DNA of 64,000 nt from Pelotomaculum thermopropionicum SI (GCA_000010565.1 AP009389.1:744001-808000), one strand, 5' to 3'. Counted from the stretch's first letter, positions 15,583 through 24,523 are shown. The notes: generated by a model from the sequence alone, not told the origin. Program-made: numbers and translations.

Positions 15583-16341
15583 TTAGGGTTTGCTGAATAG
15601 CCATAAATTTCAGTAATACCAAAGGATTAAAGGTGTTTTTGTCGAATTATTCTCCAAGGAAAACGAGCAAAATCATGTAAAAAGCTTGCACTTGGAGGCG
15701 GAAAAATGTACCGGCGTCCCACTGGTCAGATGGTTATTGAAGACTTCCTACTTCCCTTCGAAGGAAAACTTGATGCCAACAACCGCTGGGTGAAACTGGC
15801 CAAGATAATACCCTGGGAGCAGATCGAAAATGAATATGCCGATCTTTTCCCGTCCAATACCGGTACAGTGGCAAAGCCCTTGCGTATGGCCCTGGGCGCC
15901 TTGATTATAAAAGAACGATGCGGTTTCACCGACAGGGAGACGGTGGAGCAGATCACCGAAAACCCCTATCTCCAGTATTTCATCGGGCTGGAGAAATACC
16001 AGATAGAACCGCCCTTCGATCCCTCGTTAATGGTCCATTTCCGGAAACGGTTGGATCAAAAGATCATAAAGAAAATTAACGAGCTGATCTGCCAGAGCGA
16101 AAAACACAAGGAACAAAAAGACAAGGACCCAAAAGACAAAGACCCAGGCAATCCATCAGGCTCCGGTAATTTTGAAGTATGGAAGCCGGAAGTGAACAAG
16201 GGCAAGCTGCTGCTTGACGCTACCTGCGCCCCGGCTGACATCCGGTATCCAACTGACCTCTCCCTTCTCAATGAGGCCAGGGAGAAAACGGAAAAGATGA
16301 TCGACACCCTGTACAATCAGGAACAGCGAAAAGGGATTTAA
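15583..16341 (+). mobile_element. Truncated insertion sequence (left part)
   Basis: The element starts directly after the mazF stop with GGGTTTGCTGAATAG, a plausible left terminal repeat, and runs through a non-coding leader into the transposase frame. No matching right end was seen before the methyltransferase, so the right part is lost. Confidence 0.55.
15706..16341 (+). pseudogene. Transposase N-terminal fragment (IS1182/IS5-like, DUF772)
   Basis: The 211 residues start with YRRPTGQMVIEDFLLPF and include the DUF772-type helix bundle (LRMALGALIIKERCGFTDRE). The segment LLLDATCAPADIRYPTD has the first catalytic Asp of the DDE triad. Full-length transposases of this family have about 450-550 residues; here the frame stops soon after REKTEKMIDTLYN, so the second and third catalytic residues are missing and the protein cannot transpose DNA. 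Start ATG 15706 follows TTGGAGGC. Confidence 0.8.
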
Positions 16342-16491
16342 ACAAGATTCTATTATTCGCCTTGGATTAATACAACCGTTTTTAAAAATCGATCTTGACG
16401 GGCCGGTGGGATGTCTACCAGATGACCAATTGGTTAATCTCGTTGCTTTAATGCTATATTTAATGGGTGTTGACCTGAGAAATAATGAATA
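16342..16491 (+). pseudogene. Unidentified coding remnant
   Basis: A frame without start codon runs from within the end of the transposase to TAA at about 16489-16491. It reads IIRLGLIQPFLKIDLDGP, then LPDDQLVNLVALMLYLMGV. It looks like the tail of a lost gene. No function is recognised. Confidence 0.35.
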
Positions 16492-16515
16492 AGGAAATTA
16501 CCCTATTTGGGGTTC

Positions 16516-16620
16516 ATGATAACAGCCGGGCACCCGCCCATCAACCAGGTAAAGGTTATTGAAAAAGCACTAAAGGAAGGTTTAATTGAAAAAAGGAAGT
16601 TCGTTTCGCTCAAAGATTAG
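16516..16620 (+). CDS. Small hypothetical or remnant ORF
   Basis: A 34-residue frame from ATG 16516 to TAG reads ITAGHPPINQVKVIEKALKE, then GLIEKRKFVSLKD. It resembles the C-terminal end of a DNA-binding or kinase-like helix bundle but is not identified. It has no clear ribosome site, so it is probably a remnant. Confidence 0.3.
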   Translation: MITAGHPPINQVKVIEKALKEGLIEKRKFVSLKD

Positions 16621-16629
16621 CTAATCAGC

Positions 16630-16653
16630 GCCGGGCCATTGCGCCCGGCTTTT
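16630..16653 (+). terminator. Terminator between remnant genes and methyltransferase
   Basis: GCCGGGC (16630-16636) pairs with GCCCGGC (16643-16649), followed by TTTTC. Confidence 0.65.
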
Positions 16654-16690
16654 CGCATTGGCCCTGATGCTAAGAGGCAGGGGACTGATT

Positions 16691-17638
16691 ATGGAATCTG
16701 TTAAGGAAAGCATTTTTGCGGCTGATAGGAGGTTTGGGCAGCGAGTGAGAAAACAGAGCACCAAAACCAGCTCTTTTGGAACTCCAGGCAGGGTGAACCA
16801 TGACTCATCGCCTTTTTATAACAGCATGTTGTATGAAGGTCTTCCCAAAGAAAAGAAGATGCCTTACGTCGAAAATCAGGTGCCGGAAAAATTTTTAGAC
16901 AATATTTTATGCAAGACTTGCGAAAACATGGAAGAGCTTCCAGACAGCAGCGTTCATTTAATGGTGACTTCCCCGCCTTATAACGCAGGCAAAGATTACG
17001 ATAAAAACTTAACCCTCAGCCAGTACAGGGATTTTTTAAAAAGGGTGTGGAAAGAGGTTTACAGGGTTTTGGTTCCCGGCGGACGGGCCTGTATAAATGT
17101 GGCGAATTTGGGCCGGAAGCCTTACATTCCTATTCACACCTGCATTACCGAAGATATGCAGGACCTGGGATTTTTGATGAGAGGGGAAATAATATGGAAT
17201 AAAGCGTCCAGTGCAAGCCCCTCAACGGCTTGGGGGAGTTGGCTTTCAGCCGCTAACCCCACTTTGAGGGACGTTCACGAATATATATTGGTGTTTTCAA
17301 AAGACGCCTTTACCAGAAAAAACCCTTACTGCAGAGAAAGCACTATCACCAAAGAACAATTTTTGGAGTACACAAAAAGCGTTTGGACATTCCCGGCGGA
17401 ACAGGCAAAAAAAATCGGGCACCCGGCGCCTTTTCCCGTCGAGCTCCCTTACAGGCTGATACAGCTTTATACGTTTAAAGGAGAGGTTGTCCTCGATCCT
17501 TTCCTTGGCAGCGGCCAAACGGCGATAGCTGCGCTGAAAGCCGGCAGGCGTTACGTTGGTTATGAAATCGACGGCAATTATGTCGGCCTGGCCAAAAGAC
17601 GAATAGACGTATTTAAGAACTTCTCTGCGCAGATATAA
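16691..17638 (+). CDS. Orphan DNA methyltransferase, beta class
   Basis: A 315-residue amino-methyltransferase that transfers a methyl group from S-adenosylmethionine to an adenine N6 or cytosine N4. The catalytic motif TSPPYNAG (motif IV) precedes the AdoMet-binding motif LDPFLGSGQT (motif I), which is the beta-class order. SPPY rather than DPPY leans towards cytosine N4, though SPPY enzymes that modify adenine also exist. ATG 16691 follows AGGCAGGGG; the conserved region begins only near ATG 16860, so a shorter start is possible. No restriction endonuclease gene is adjacent. The gene is visibly richer in A and T than its core neighbours and sits in the post-tRNA accessory patch, suggesting transfer. 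Confidence 0.88.
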   Translation: MESVKESIFAADRRFGQRVRKQSTKTSSFGTPGRVNHDSSPFYNSMLYEGLPKEKKMPYVENQVPEKFLDNILCKTCENMEELPDSSVHLMVTSPPYNAGKDYDKNLTLSQYRDFLKRVWKEVYRVLVPGGRACINVANLGRKPYIPIHTCITEDMQDLGFLMRGEIIWNKASSASPSTAWGSWLSAANPTLRDVHEYILVFSKDAFTRKNPYCRESTITKEQFLEYTKSVWTFPAEQAKKIGHPAPFPVELPYRLIQLYTFKGEVVLDPFLGSGQTAIAALKAGRRYVGYEIDGNYVGLAKRRIDVFKNFSAQI

Positions 17639-17647
17639 AAATAGCGC

Positions 17648-17675
17648 AGCTGTACCGCTCTGACCTGGTACAGCT
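17648..17675. other. Inverted repeat downstream of the methyltransferase
   Basis: AGCTGTACC (17648-17656) and GGTACAGCT (17667-17675) form a 9-bp stem with a 10-nt loop. No T tract follows, so it may be a processed or regulatory hairpin rather than a terminator. Confidence 0.5.
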
Positions 17676-17768
17676 TAGGCGGTGCCAAGGCCATGTTCAA
17701 CCGGCCGGGCCTTCCTGTGATGGAAAGGCCTTATAATATGGCGATAAATAAAAAATTTAGATAAATAC

Positions 17769-17797
17769 TTGATTTATTGTCTAATTATACCGATAAT
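17769..17797 (+). promoter_or_regulatory. Promoter of the envelope operon
   Basis: TTGATT (17769-17774), 17-bp spacer, GATAAT (17792-17797), 26 bases before the ATG at 17823. Confidence 0.6.
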
Positions 17798-17822
17798 TGA
17801 TTTATGAGATTGGGGTGACATC

Positions 17823-19085
17823 ATGCTAGAATATCTAGCCATGTTGCTGGCTGTCAATCTTATTTTGATTGCCTTATTTCAGGTTGCAAGAAAAAGAATT
17901 CCGCTTAATCCCCTTGTAATTTACGGCACCGTAATAATTTCTTTCATTTTGGAAGCAATTTTCCCCTTGGTCATTTCTAATTTTACAGTGGGCAAAGCGG
18001 CGGGAATTTACCTGGGATTAATCGTATTTTCCGCAGTCGCCTTAATTTACGTTGAGGGCAGGGTTAGTCTGAAGATTAATACTGCTCCGGCTAAAGTAAC
18101 GGAACAGGAGACCCGAAATAATTTAATAACGGGCGAAAAAACTGAGGAAACAGATGTACATGGTACGGAATTAACGACAACCTTTCTAAATCAGGTTTCG
18201 CCTGCCGGGGCGGAAGAAGTGTCTGCTCCTGTGGCGGAACATCCTGCCAGTGGGGAAGATCCCTCTGCGGCCGGGACTTTGCAGGAAACGGAAGAGACCA
18301 CCTACGGTGAACCCGAACGGCCGCATGCCGCCGGTATGCCGGCTCTGTCTGAGGAAATGGCAGGGCGGCCGGTTCCGGCCGCCGACCGGGCTTTTGACGC
18401 TGCGCCTGAAGCAGACATGCCGCCGGTCGGGGCGGAGGAGGCGCCTGTTGAAGGGCACGTTTTAAGCGATGAAGAGCCTGCTTTGAAATTTTTGCAGGAA
18501 CCGGAAGGTGCCCCTGCCGGGCCTGGGGAGCTGCAGGCGGCGGATGAGTCGCTCGGGCCTGAGGGGTTGCCGGAAGAACCGGTTCCGGCCGCTGACCGGG
18601 CTTTTGAAGCTGCGCCTGAAGCGGACATGCCGCCGGTCGGGGCGGAGGATGAGCGCGTTGCCGCAACTTATGCGGCCCTTGAAGAGACAATAAAGGACTG
18701 CATCACGTCGGGCTTTGCAGCAAAAGCCGAAGGCAGGCTGGAAGCGGCTTTGGGTTGTTTTCTAAAGGCGCTGCGATTAACTAAAAGTCAGCAGGTACTT
18801 TTATTGCTGGCTATGGAAATATGCGCGGTTTACCGTGAACTGGGGCAGTACCGTCAGGCCAGGATGTTTATAAATGCCATTTTAAAGCATGAAAACTTGA
18901 TTAATAGTTTTGACTTAAAGCAAAAACTCAGAAGTCAGCTTGTTTATCTTGATACACTTGTTGAAATTCTGGAGGTTGCCAGAATACCGGACGCTCCTTA
19001 TTCAAAGATACCTAATTTTATAAAAATAAAAGCAAGCAACGATGCTTTTATAAAATTAGAAAAATTTAAAAAGGAGGCAGGTTAA
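17823..19085 (+). CDS. Membrane protein with acidic repeat linker and TPR-like C-terminus
   Basis: A 420-residue protein of unknown function. The N-terminal 80 residues hold three hydrophobic segments (about 2-20, 30-52, 58-77). Residues about 90-280 are a Pro-, Ala- and Glu-rich low-complexity linker in which PVPAADRAFDAAPEADMPPV occurs twice with one change. The last 130 residues (AAKAEGRLEAALGCFLKAL and RELGQYRQARMFINAIL) look like two or three TPR helices. The protein probably anchors a cytoplasmic or surface TPR platform to the membrane. It is followed with no gap by the PRC-barrel gene and then vanW, suggesting a shared envelope role. Confidence 0.7.
   Translation: MLEYLAMLLAVNLILIALFQVARKRIPLNPLVIYGTVIISFILEAIFPLVISNFTVGKAAGIYLGLIVFSAVALIYVEGRVSLKINTAPAKVTEQETRNNLITGEKTEETDVHGTELTTTFLNQVSPAGAEEVSAPVAEHPASGEDPSAAGTLQETEETTYGEPERPHAAGMPALSEEMAGRPVPAADRAFDAAPEADMPPVGAEEAPVEGHVLSDEEPALKFLQEPEGAPAGPGELQAADESLGPEGLPEEPVPAADRAFEAAPEADMPPVGAEDERVAATYAALEETIKDCITSGFAAKAEGRLEAALGCFLKALRLTKSQQVLLLLAMEICAVYRELGQYRQARMFINAILKHENLINSFDLKQKLRSQLVYLDTLVEILEVARIPDAPYSKIPNFIKIKASNDAFIKLEKFKKEAG
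18369..18649 (+). repeat. Two 71-bp direct repeats inside the linker
   Basis: 18369-18439 and 18579-18649 are nearly identical (a few base differences) and encode the duplicated PVPAADRAF(D/E)AAPEAD segment. They are in the same frame, 210 bases apart. Confidence 0.85.
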
Positions 19086-19892
19086 TTGAAAAAGAGCCAA
19101 CAAATTTTAGGATTGCCGGTTTTGAGCATAGAGGAAGGCAAGCAGATTGGCGCAGTGAAGCATCTGGTTCTGAGCCCGGAAAACGGGGCCGTAAAATATA
19201 TTCTTGTGGAAGATGATGCATGGTATTCAGGTTTTAAAGCAGTTCCTTTCGAAAAAGTATTGGGGATTGGGGAATTCGGCCTTACCGTCGAAAGCCGTTC
19301 TTCTCTGTCGGCGGTAACTGATATGCCTGAAGCGGTCGAACTGCTTAAGAAAGACATCCGCCTTCCCGGCATAAGGGTTTTAAGCAAAAAGGGCCGTTTG
19401 GTGGGCACAGTCGGCGATTTTATTGTAGACGAGAGAACTGCTGAAATTGCAGGCTGTCAGCTCATCCCCGCCGGCGGTGAAAAAACAGCCGGAGTTATCC
19501 CGAGAAAACTTATCCTTACTTTTGGCCGCGATTTTCTTGTGGTTGAAGAAGGAACAGAAAGCATGCTGGTGTCCGACGTGCAGGAAACTTTTCAAAATAA
19601 TGCTTACGGCGAGGAAGCAGGCCGCGACAGGTTGGAGGCCCATCCGGATGCGCCGGCCGCAACTGCTCAAAGCACGCCGGTTGCAGAAAATAAAGAACAG
19701 CCGCTGGATGTGTTGGAACATTTTGAGGAACAGCAACGGAAATACATACTTGGCAAAAAAGTGACCATGAGGATTGTTGCCGACAGCGGCGAAGTGATAG
19801 CAGAAGAAGGCAGCATTGTTACCGATGAAATGATTGAACGCGCCAAGGCAACCAACACTTACCTGCGGCTTACACTGAATATACGCGATTGA
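19086..19892 (+). CDS. PRC-barrel domain protein
   Basis: A 268-residue soluble protein with two PRC-barrel domains. The first is at residues 4-80 (ILGLPVLSIEEGKQIGAVKH) and the second at about 90-165 (GIRVLSKKGRLVGTVGDFIV). PRC barrels occur in RNA maturation (RimM) and in photosynthetic reaction centre subunits; in Firmicutes similar proteins accompany sporulation or envelope genes. The C-terminal 70 residues form a further region ending VTDEMIERAKATNTYLRLTL. TTG 19086 follows AAGGAGGCAGG, directly after the stop of the preceding gene. Specific function is unknown. Confidence 0.8.
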   Translation: MKKSQQILGLPVLSIEEGKQIGAVKHLVLSPENGAVKYILVEDDAWYSGFKAVPFEKVLGIGEFGLTVESRSSLSAVTDMPEAVELLKKDIRLPGIRVLSKKGRLVGTVGDFIVDERTAEIAGCQLIPAGGEKTAGVIPRKLILTFGRDFLVVEEGTESMLVSDVQETFQNNAYGEEAGRDRLEAHPDAPAATAQSTPVAENKEQPLDVLEHFEEQQRKYILGKKVTMRIVADSGEVIAEEGSIVTDEMIERAKATNTYLRLTLNIRD

Positions 19893-19905
19893 AAACCGGG
19901 ATACC

Positions 19906-21273
19906 ATGCCGCCTTCTAAAAAGGTACTGATTCTGTTGTTGTTTCTTGTGCTCCAATCCGGCGCCGGCATTATCGGAGCGGCTGTTGCCCTTGACAGCAA
20001 GTATACGGATGTTATTCAGCAGGGCGTTACCGTCAAAGGTATCCAGCTCGGCGGGCTAAGCCGGGCTGAGGCCTTGTTGAAATTGCAAAACGCATTGCCT
20101 CCCCTGCCAGACCAAAACTTGACGATCAGCAATGAAGAGCGTATCAGTTTCATCAATTTGCATGAACTGGACGGGAGTTATGATTACCTGTCATCTGTAA
20201 ATGAAGCGCTGTCTTACGGTAAAACGGGCGGGGCTCTTAACCGGCTGATATCTGTCCTCCGGCTCAAGGCCGCACCGGTTGACCTGAAGGTTAGCATCAA
20301 TTTTTCAGAAGGAAAGCTGTCTGAAAAGATAAAAAGCATTCAAACGGAATGGGATACTCCACCCGGCGATGCGGAAATCAAGCTGGTGAACGGCAGCGCG
20401 GCTATTATACCTGAAAAGAAGGGTTACAGGCTCGATTTTGAGAAAACCCTGGAAAGGGCGCGCCAGGCACTTGCCAGGGGGGATTTGGCCATTGCTGCCG
20501 CGGGCCAGGTACTGGAACCGGCGGTTACTGCGGCTGACCTGGAAGAAATCCGGATCCTGCTGTCCGAGTACGTTACTTTCTATGATCCCGGCGATCAGAA
20601 CAGGGCGCATAATATTGCCGTGGCCAGCGCAGCGATAAACGCCACCCTGTTAAAACCGGGAGAAATATTCTCGCTTAATCAGAAACTGGGCCCCCGCCTG
20701 GCGGAAACAGGGTACCTGAAGGCCCCCGTATATATCGGCGGCCGCCTTGCCCAGGACATCGGCGGAGGGGTGTGCCAGGTCGCCACGACATTGTATAATG
20801 CGGTGCTGCTTGCGGATTTGGCAGTTGTGGAGCGCCATCCGCACCCGAAGCCGGTAGCTTATGTTCCCATAGGCCTGGATGCTACCATAGCCGGCGATTA
20901 TTACGACCTGAAATTTATGAACAACTTAAGTTCCCCTGTATACCTGTCCAGCACGGCTGAAGGAGGGAAGTTAACGGTCCGTATTTTCGGCGCCGTGAAA
21001 AAAGAGGGGTGCTCGGTACGGATCACCTCGGAGAGCACCGCAATCGATCCGGATATCGTTACATATCATGATGATACGTTGCCGGAAGGCGAAACCAGGA
21101 TAAAACACCTCGGTAAGGCAGGGTACAAAGCATGGGTATACCGGGAGTTGATTGTAGATAACCAGGTTGTGTCGAAAACCCTGATTTCAAGCGACTACTA
21201 TGAATCTGAAGACAGGGTTATTGTTACCGGTAAAAAGGCAAAAGAAAACCCGCCAGGAGATGAAGACAAGTAA
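19906..21273 (+). CDS. VanW family exported protein
   Basis: A 455-residue protein with an N-terminal signal or membrane anchor (residues 6-28). The N-terminal half contains a peptidoglycan-binding-like region (GGLSRAEALLKLQNAL). The VanW domain spans about residues 225-370 with the diagnostic GGGVCQVATTLYNAVLLADL and VERHPHPKPVAY. The tail resembles a G5-like beta domain (PDIVTYHDDTLPEGETRI). VanW proteins were first seen in vancomycin-resistance clusters but are widespread in sporeformers with unknown role in the cell envelope. No other van genes are near, so resistance is not implied. It closes the operon starting at 17823. Confidence 0.88.
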   Translation: MPPSKKVLILLLFLVLQSGAGIIGAAVALDSKYTDVIQQGVTVKGIQLGGLSRAEALLKLQNALPPLPDQNLTISNEERISFINLHELDGSYDYLSSVNEALSYGKTGGALNRLISVLRLKAAPVDLKVSINFSEGKLSEKIKSIQTEWDTPPGDAEIKLVNGSAAIIPEKKGYRLDFEKTLERARQALARGDLAIAAAGQVLEPAVTAADLEEIRILLSEYVTFYDPGDQNRAHNIAVASAAINATLLKPGEIFSLNQKLGPRLAETGYLKAPVYIGGRLAQDIGGGVCQVATTLYNAVLLADLAVVERHPHPKPVAYVPIGLDATIAGDYYDLKFMNNLSSPVYLSSTAEGGKLTVRIFGAVKKEGCSVRITSESTAIDPDIVTYHDDTLPEGETRIKHLGKAGYKAWVYRELIVDNQVVSKTLISSDYYESEDRVIVTGKKAKENPPGDEDK

Positions 21274-21340
21274 CAGCAATTTTGCTTTTTGTTGCCGGGG
21301 ATGATAATGTTTTTCCCGGTAAACAGAGTTTTCCATTTAC

Positions 21341-21375
21341 ATATGAGGAACTCAAGAGCAGGCCCGCACCTTGAG
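21341..21375 (+). pseudogene. Fragment of a lipoprotein gene
   Basis: Reads TYEELKSRPAP then stop. The 27 bases from 21341 match 38172-38198, inside the lipoprotein gene at 36.9 kb, with one mismatch. It appears to be a scrap of a lost paralogue; the rest of 21274-21480 holds nothing else recognisable. Confidence 0.4.
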
Positions 21376-21480
21376 CCTATTCGCCGGGCGAGTTGACCTG
21401 GGTAAACAAGAAGCAACTTGAATCAGGCCCGGTAAAACGCATAGTAACTTTTAAGAAACTTGTTTTCGGATGTAAGCCCG

Positions 21481-21891
21481 CTAGGTACCGATCCAGATAA
21501 TTTCCACGCCAATTTCCCTGGCGGAGGCTAGAATTTCGGGATCTCCGGTGACCACCGGCGCATTTAGTTCTTTGCCTAACGCGAGTACAAAGGAGTCGGC
21601 ATAGGACAACCCCCCTTTTGCTTTAATCCGGGCGGCATCTTTTACCTTTTTCCAGGTTGCTTCGACAAGAATAAGCGATTCTTCAGCGAAAATGTTTTTT
21701 ACCACTTCCTCAGCCGCCTGCTCACTCTTCTTGCGCAAAAGGATGTAATAAATCTCTCCCAGACTAATAATGCTCATGAAAAGTTCCGGCTCTTGATCGG
21801 TGATGATTTCAGCTATGGTTTGTGCGCCTGGTTCGTCTTCAATTAAGGCGAGGATGGCATAGGCATCAAATACGTATCTTTTTTGGCTCAA
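21481..21891 (-). CDS. vapC: PIN-domain toxin (VapC family)
   Basis: A 136-residue PIN-domain ribonuclease. The four acidic metal-binding residues are visible in order: FDAYAIL (Asp), SLGEIYY (Glu), LSYADSF (Asp) and VTGDPE (Asp). VapC toxins cleave specific tRNAs or rRNA. It overlaps the upstream antitoxin by 4 bases on the minus strand. The sequence GGLSYADSFVLALGKELNAPVVTGDPE is typical of the branch paired with AbrB-type antitoxins. Confidence 0.9.
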   Translation of the reverse strand: MSQKRYVFDAYAILALIEDEPGAQTIAEIITDQEPELFMSIISLGEIYYILLRKKSEQAAEEVVKNIFAEESLILVEATWKKVKDAARIKAKGGLSYADSFVLALGKELNAPVVTGDPEILASAREIGVEIIWIGT

Positions 21892-22130
21892 TGCTTCTCC
21901 TGCTTCCTTTCTGTCCTGCGCTCTTTAAGCAAAGTATCCGTCAATTTTTCGTCTTCGCTCATGTATTTACCCCTAATGCTCAACAGAGGGTTTTTGGGTA
22001 AAGGCCGTAGTACTATTGATCCATCAATTTCTTCGATAGCCAGTTTATCCCCTTTTTTTAAACCATATCGTTTTCGTAAGAAAGCAGGGATAGATATTTG
22101 ACCTTTTTCTGAAATAGTAACCTTCCGCAT
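21888..22130 (-). CDS. vapB: AbrB-fold antitoxin (VapB type)
   Basis: An 80-residue protein starting MRKVTISEKGQISIPAFLRK, the swapped-hairpin AbrB DNA-binding fold, followed by KKGDKLAIEEIDGSIVLRP. The charged C-terminal tail (LLKERRTERKQEKH) would bind the toxin. ATG at 22130 is chosen because GGAGG lies 8 bases upstream on the minus strand; the frame is open to 22151. It is coupled to vapC and probably represses the promoter at 22168-22196. Confidence 0.88.
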   Translation of the reverse strand: MRKVTISEKGQISIPAFLRKRYGLKKGDKLAIEEIDGSIVLRPLPKNPLLSIRGKYMSEDEKLTDTLLKERRTERKQEKH

Positions 22131-22167
22131 TAATTTTACCTCCGGTAACAATCTTACTTTTTAATAA

Positions 22168-22196
22168 ATTGTACTACTTCTATTGTTTTAAAACAA
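22168..22196 (-). promoter_or_regulatory. vapBC promoter inside a palindrome
   Basis: On the minus strand, TTGTTT (22196-22191), 17-bp spacer, TACAAT (22173-22168). The -35 is part of a perfect 14-bp palindrome TTGTTTTAAAACAA (22183-22196), the likely antitoxin operator. Confidence 0.6.
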
Positions 22197-22368
22197 ATAA
22201 TTGTGCATGCCGGTCACGGCCTGGCAAGTAGCAACAGGCGAGGTTAAGAGTACCCTGCCTCGTTTATAAACCATCCTCCTGCTCTATTAATGTGAAACAA
22301 ATGTCTTGTTTTTGGTACATTACCTTTGAACGGAAGTTATCAAAAAAGTAAATCTGGAGGTGGCTGAG

Positions 22369-23466
22369 ATGATTAAATCCGGCAAGACTGCCGTTTTTCC
22401 GGTTATATTTTTACTAATTTTCACCCTTTTCGCCGGGTTGGCCGGCAAACCCCAGGAGGTTTGGGCCGCCGGACAAAGCCGGCTTGCAGGCGGGGCCGGA
22501 GCGGCGGCAGCAGGCGAATCAAATTAAACCGCCTTTATCGGTATCTTTAAGCTGCGAGCGGGTAAAGCTGCCAATTCTATGGATCAAGTCAACTTTTGCC
22601 CCGGTCAAATCATTCGGGTTGTTGATGCGGGCAGCCAAAACAGGATCATAGACGCCCTGGTTAAGCTGATGACAGACGAGCAGGACCAGGTACCGGTCAG
22701 AATTGGCGCCCCATGTGATAAGCGCCAATATTTTTAGCCAGTTGAGAAACCCTACAACCACAGCCTGCCGTATTTCCAGCAGGTCTACCAGGATCCGTCC
22801 TCTGCGGCGGAGCTAAAGGCCAGGGCGCTTTACTCCACCGGCCTTTGTTACATCGGCCTGGAGGAGTGGGGAGAAGACGCCTCGTTCGCCTTCAACTTAT
22901 CTGAGATTCAGGGGAAAATCATCTCTACTTACCAGCAATTTGTCAAAGAATACCCGGCCAGCTCCATGGCCGATGACGCGCTGCTGGCACTCGGCGCTTA
23001 CACCGGTGACGCCGCTTACCCGCAAAGAATATTGGAAGAGTACCCTGAAAGCGACACAATCGAAAAAGCAAAAAACCTGATAAAAGATATGGGATCGCCG
23101 TATTACAGACCTGTCAACGCGCATGGATACTCAGTACCCTTCAAGATCACATCACTGGATGACGAAAGTGTCCCGCAAGAAATCAAGGAATGGGCGGCCG
23201 CCAGCGTCTTGCAGCCTTTTACCGGCTCGAAAACCCTGGGTGAATGGAGCTATTTACTTATCGCCGCGGGGGAAAAACCAACGGCCGGTTACAGTGTGGG
23301 GGTTAACAGTATCTCTGGCAGTTCAGATAAGTTAAAAGTTTATTACCGGGTTGACGGCCCGGCGCCCGGTCAGGCGGCAGCGCAGGTGATCACCTGCCCG
23401 TCTGTTCTGGTGCGGATCCCGGCAAGCGATGCGGCGGTGGAATTCGTGGAGGGAAGCCCGTTATGA
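22369..23466 (+). pseudogene. Broken secreted TPR / PrcB-like protein
   Basis: ATG 22369, behind CTGGAGGTGG, opens a clean signal peptide (VIFLLIFTLFAGLAGKP) and stops at TAA 22525-22527. The same frame is closed again by TAG 22735-22737, then runs open to 23466. That later part reads as TPR-like helices (LKARALYSTGLCYIG and FVKEYPASSMADDALLALGA) followed by a PrcB-type C-terminal domain (LLIAAGEKPTAGYSVGV, VYYRVDGPAPGQ). Between the stops lie about 210 bases that do not look like the rest, possibly an old insertion. A shorter protein could start at ATG 22966, but it would lack the signal peptide. PrcB-like domains occur in secreted protease complexes of bacteria. Confidence 0.65.
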
Positions 23467-23542
23467 AAAATCGCTTTTTGTCTCAAAGACAATAATGAAC
23501 AACATAGGCCGTAGATTAGGCTGTGAATGGAAGGAGATTAGC

Positions 23543-24523
23543 TTGAAAAGATACTTATTTATTATTCTCTTGGTTACAGTTATCTTGTTAACCCCTGTAT
23601 CGGCCCTGGCCGCCATAAACGCTGCCGGAAATTTAAACTACAGCCCTGCCAATGCCAAGGTCTTTTTGAACGGCAAGCAATTGACTTTCGACCAGGAACC
23701 AGTTTTAGTTGAAAACAGAATTTTGGTCCCTTTGCGCATAATTGCCGAGTCTCTCGGCGCTACCGTGGAATGGACCGGATTGAGACCTCAGGTGACAGTG
23801 CAAAAAGGTGACACAGTGATTGGTTTGAACATTGGTTCAAATGAGGGTTTTACAAATAGCCGGCAGATATTTTTTCTGGAACAACCACCTGTACTTGTTA
23901 ACGGTCGGACAATGGTACCTTTGCGTTTTCTAGCGGAAACGCTGGGAGCAAAAGTTGATTGGGATGAGAAGAGCAGAATCGTCTCTATTTCAGATGGGGA
24001 TTTTATGAAGTCTGATTTCCCGGAAGTGACGGAGAACGGGCAGGGGAAGCCTGGCGCAGACAAATACTATAAGTTGTATGATCTAATGGTTGGACCTAAT
24101 TATGGTCCTCCTGTTGAGGAAGCAAAAGCATACGTCTTAGAACAGGGGCTATTGAAGATCGTAAAAGATGTGCAATTCACGCCCACCCGGTTTATTGAAT
24201 ATGGGCCCACTGACACGATGGTTATTGGAAACGATGAGTCAGGGCGGGAGAAAACTGTTTGGTTGACAAAGAACACATATACCGGGGACATTTCTCTCAC
24301 GGGTTCTGTTCTTATGAATGACGGAGTGTTTAAAGAAACCATCTATTCTAAACTGGAGGAAAAGGGCATTAGTCGTGAAAGTGTTCAAAAGATTTACATT
24401 GCTCCGTATGAAAAAAACCAGATATACTGGTTTGTGTTTGCAGAGCAAGAGAATAAAAGATATTATTACTGTTTCGATTACAAGACTGGAGAAATGGTAA
24501 TTGAGAACATTTTTGGACAATAG
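23543..24523 (+). CDS. Secreted protein with copper-amine-oxidase N-terminal (stalk) domain
   Basis: About 326 residues. The N-terminus (LKRYLFIILLVTVILLTPVS) is a signal peptide. Two copies of the stalk unit follow at about residues 35-150: ILVPLRIIAESLGATVEWTG and MVPLRFLAETLGAKVDWDE. This PF07833-type domain is abundant in surface proteins of Peptococcaceae. The C-terminal 180 residues are unrecognised and aromatic. TTG 23543 is chosen behind AAGGAG; the frame is open upstream through the end of the preceding pseudogene. It probably sits on the outside of the membrane. Confidence 0.8.
   Translation: MKRYLFIILLVTVILLTPVSALAAINAAGNLNYSPANAKVFLNGKQLTFDQEPVLVENRILVPLRIIAESLGATVEWTGLRPQVTVQKGDTVIGLNIGSNEGFTNSRQIFFLEQPPVLVNGRTMVPLRFLAETLGAKVDWDEKSRIVSISDGDFMKSDFPEVTENGQGKPGADKYYKLYDLMVGPNYGPPVEEAKAYVLEQGLLKIVKDVQFTPTRFIEYGPTDTMVIGNDESGREKTVWLTKNTYTGDISLTGSVLMNDGVFKETIYSKLEEKGISRESVQKIYIAPYEKNQIYWFVFAEQENKRYYYCFDYKTGEMVIENIFGQ

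Noticed and set aside
19906-21273. Vancomycin resistance gene
   Set aside because: VanW proteins are common in sporeformers and no vanHAX or vanRS genes are near.
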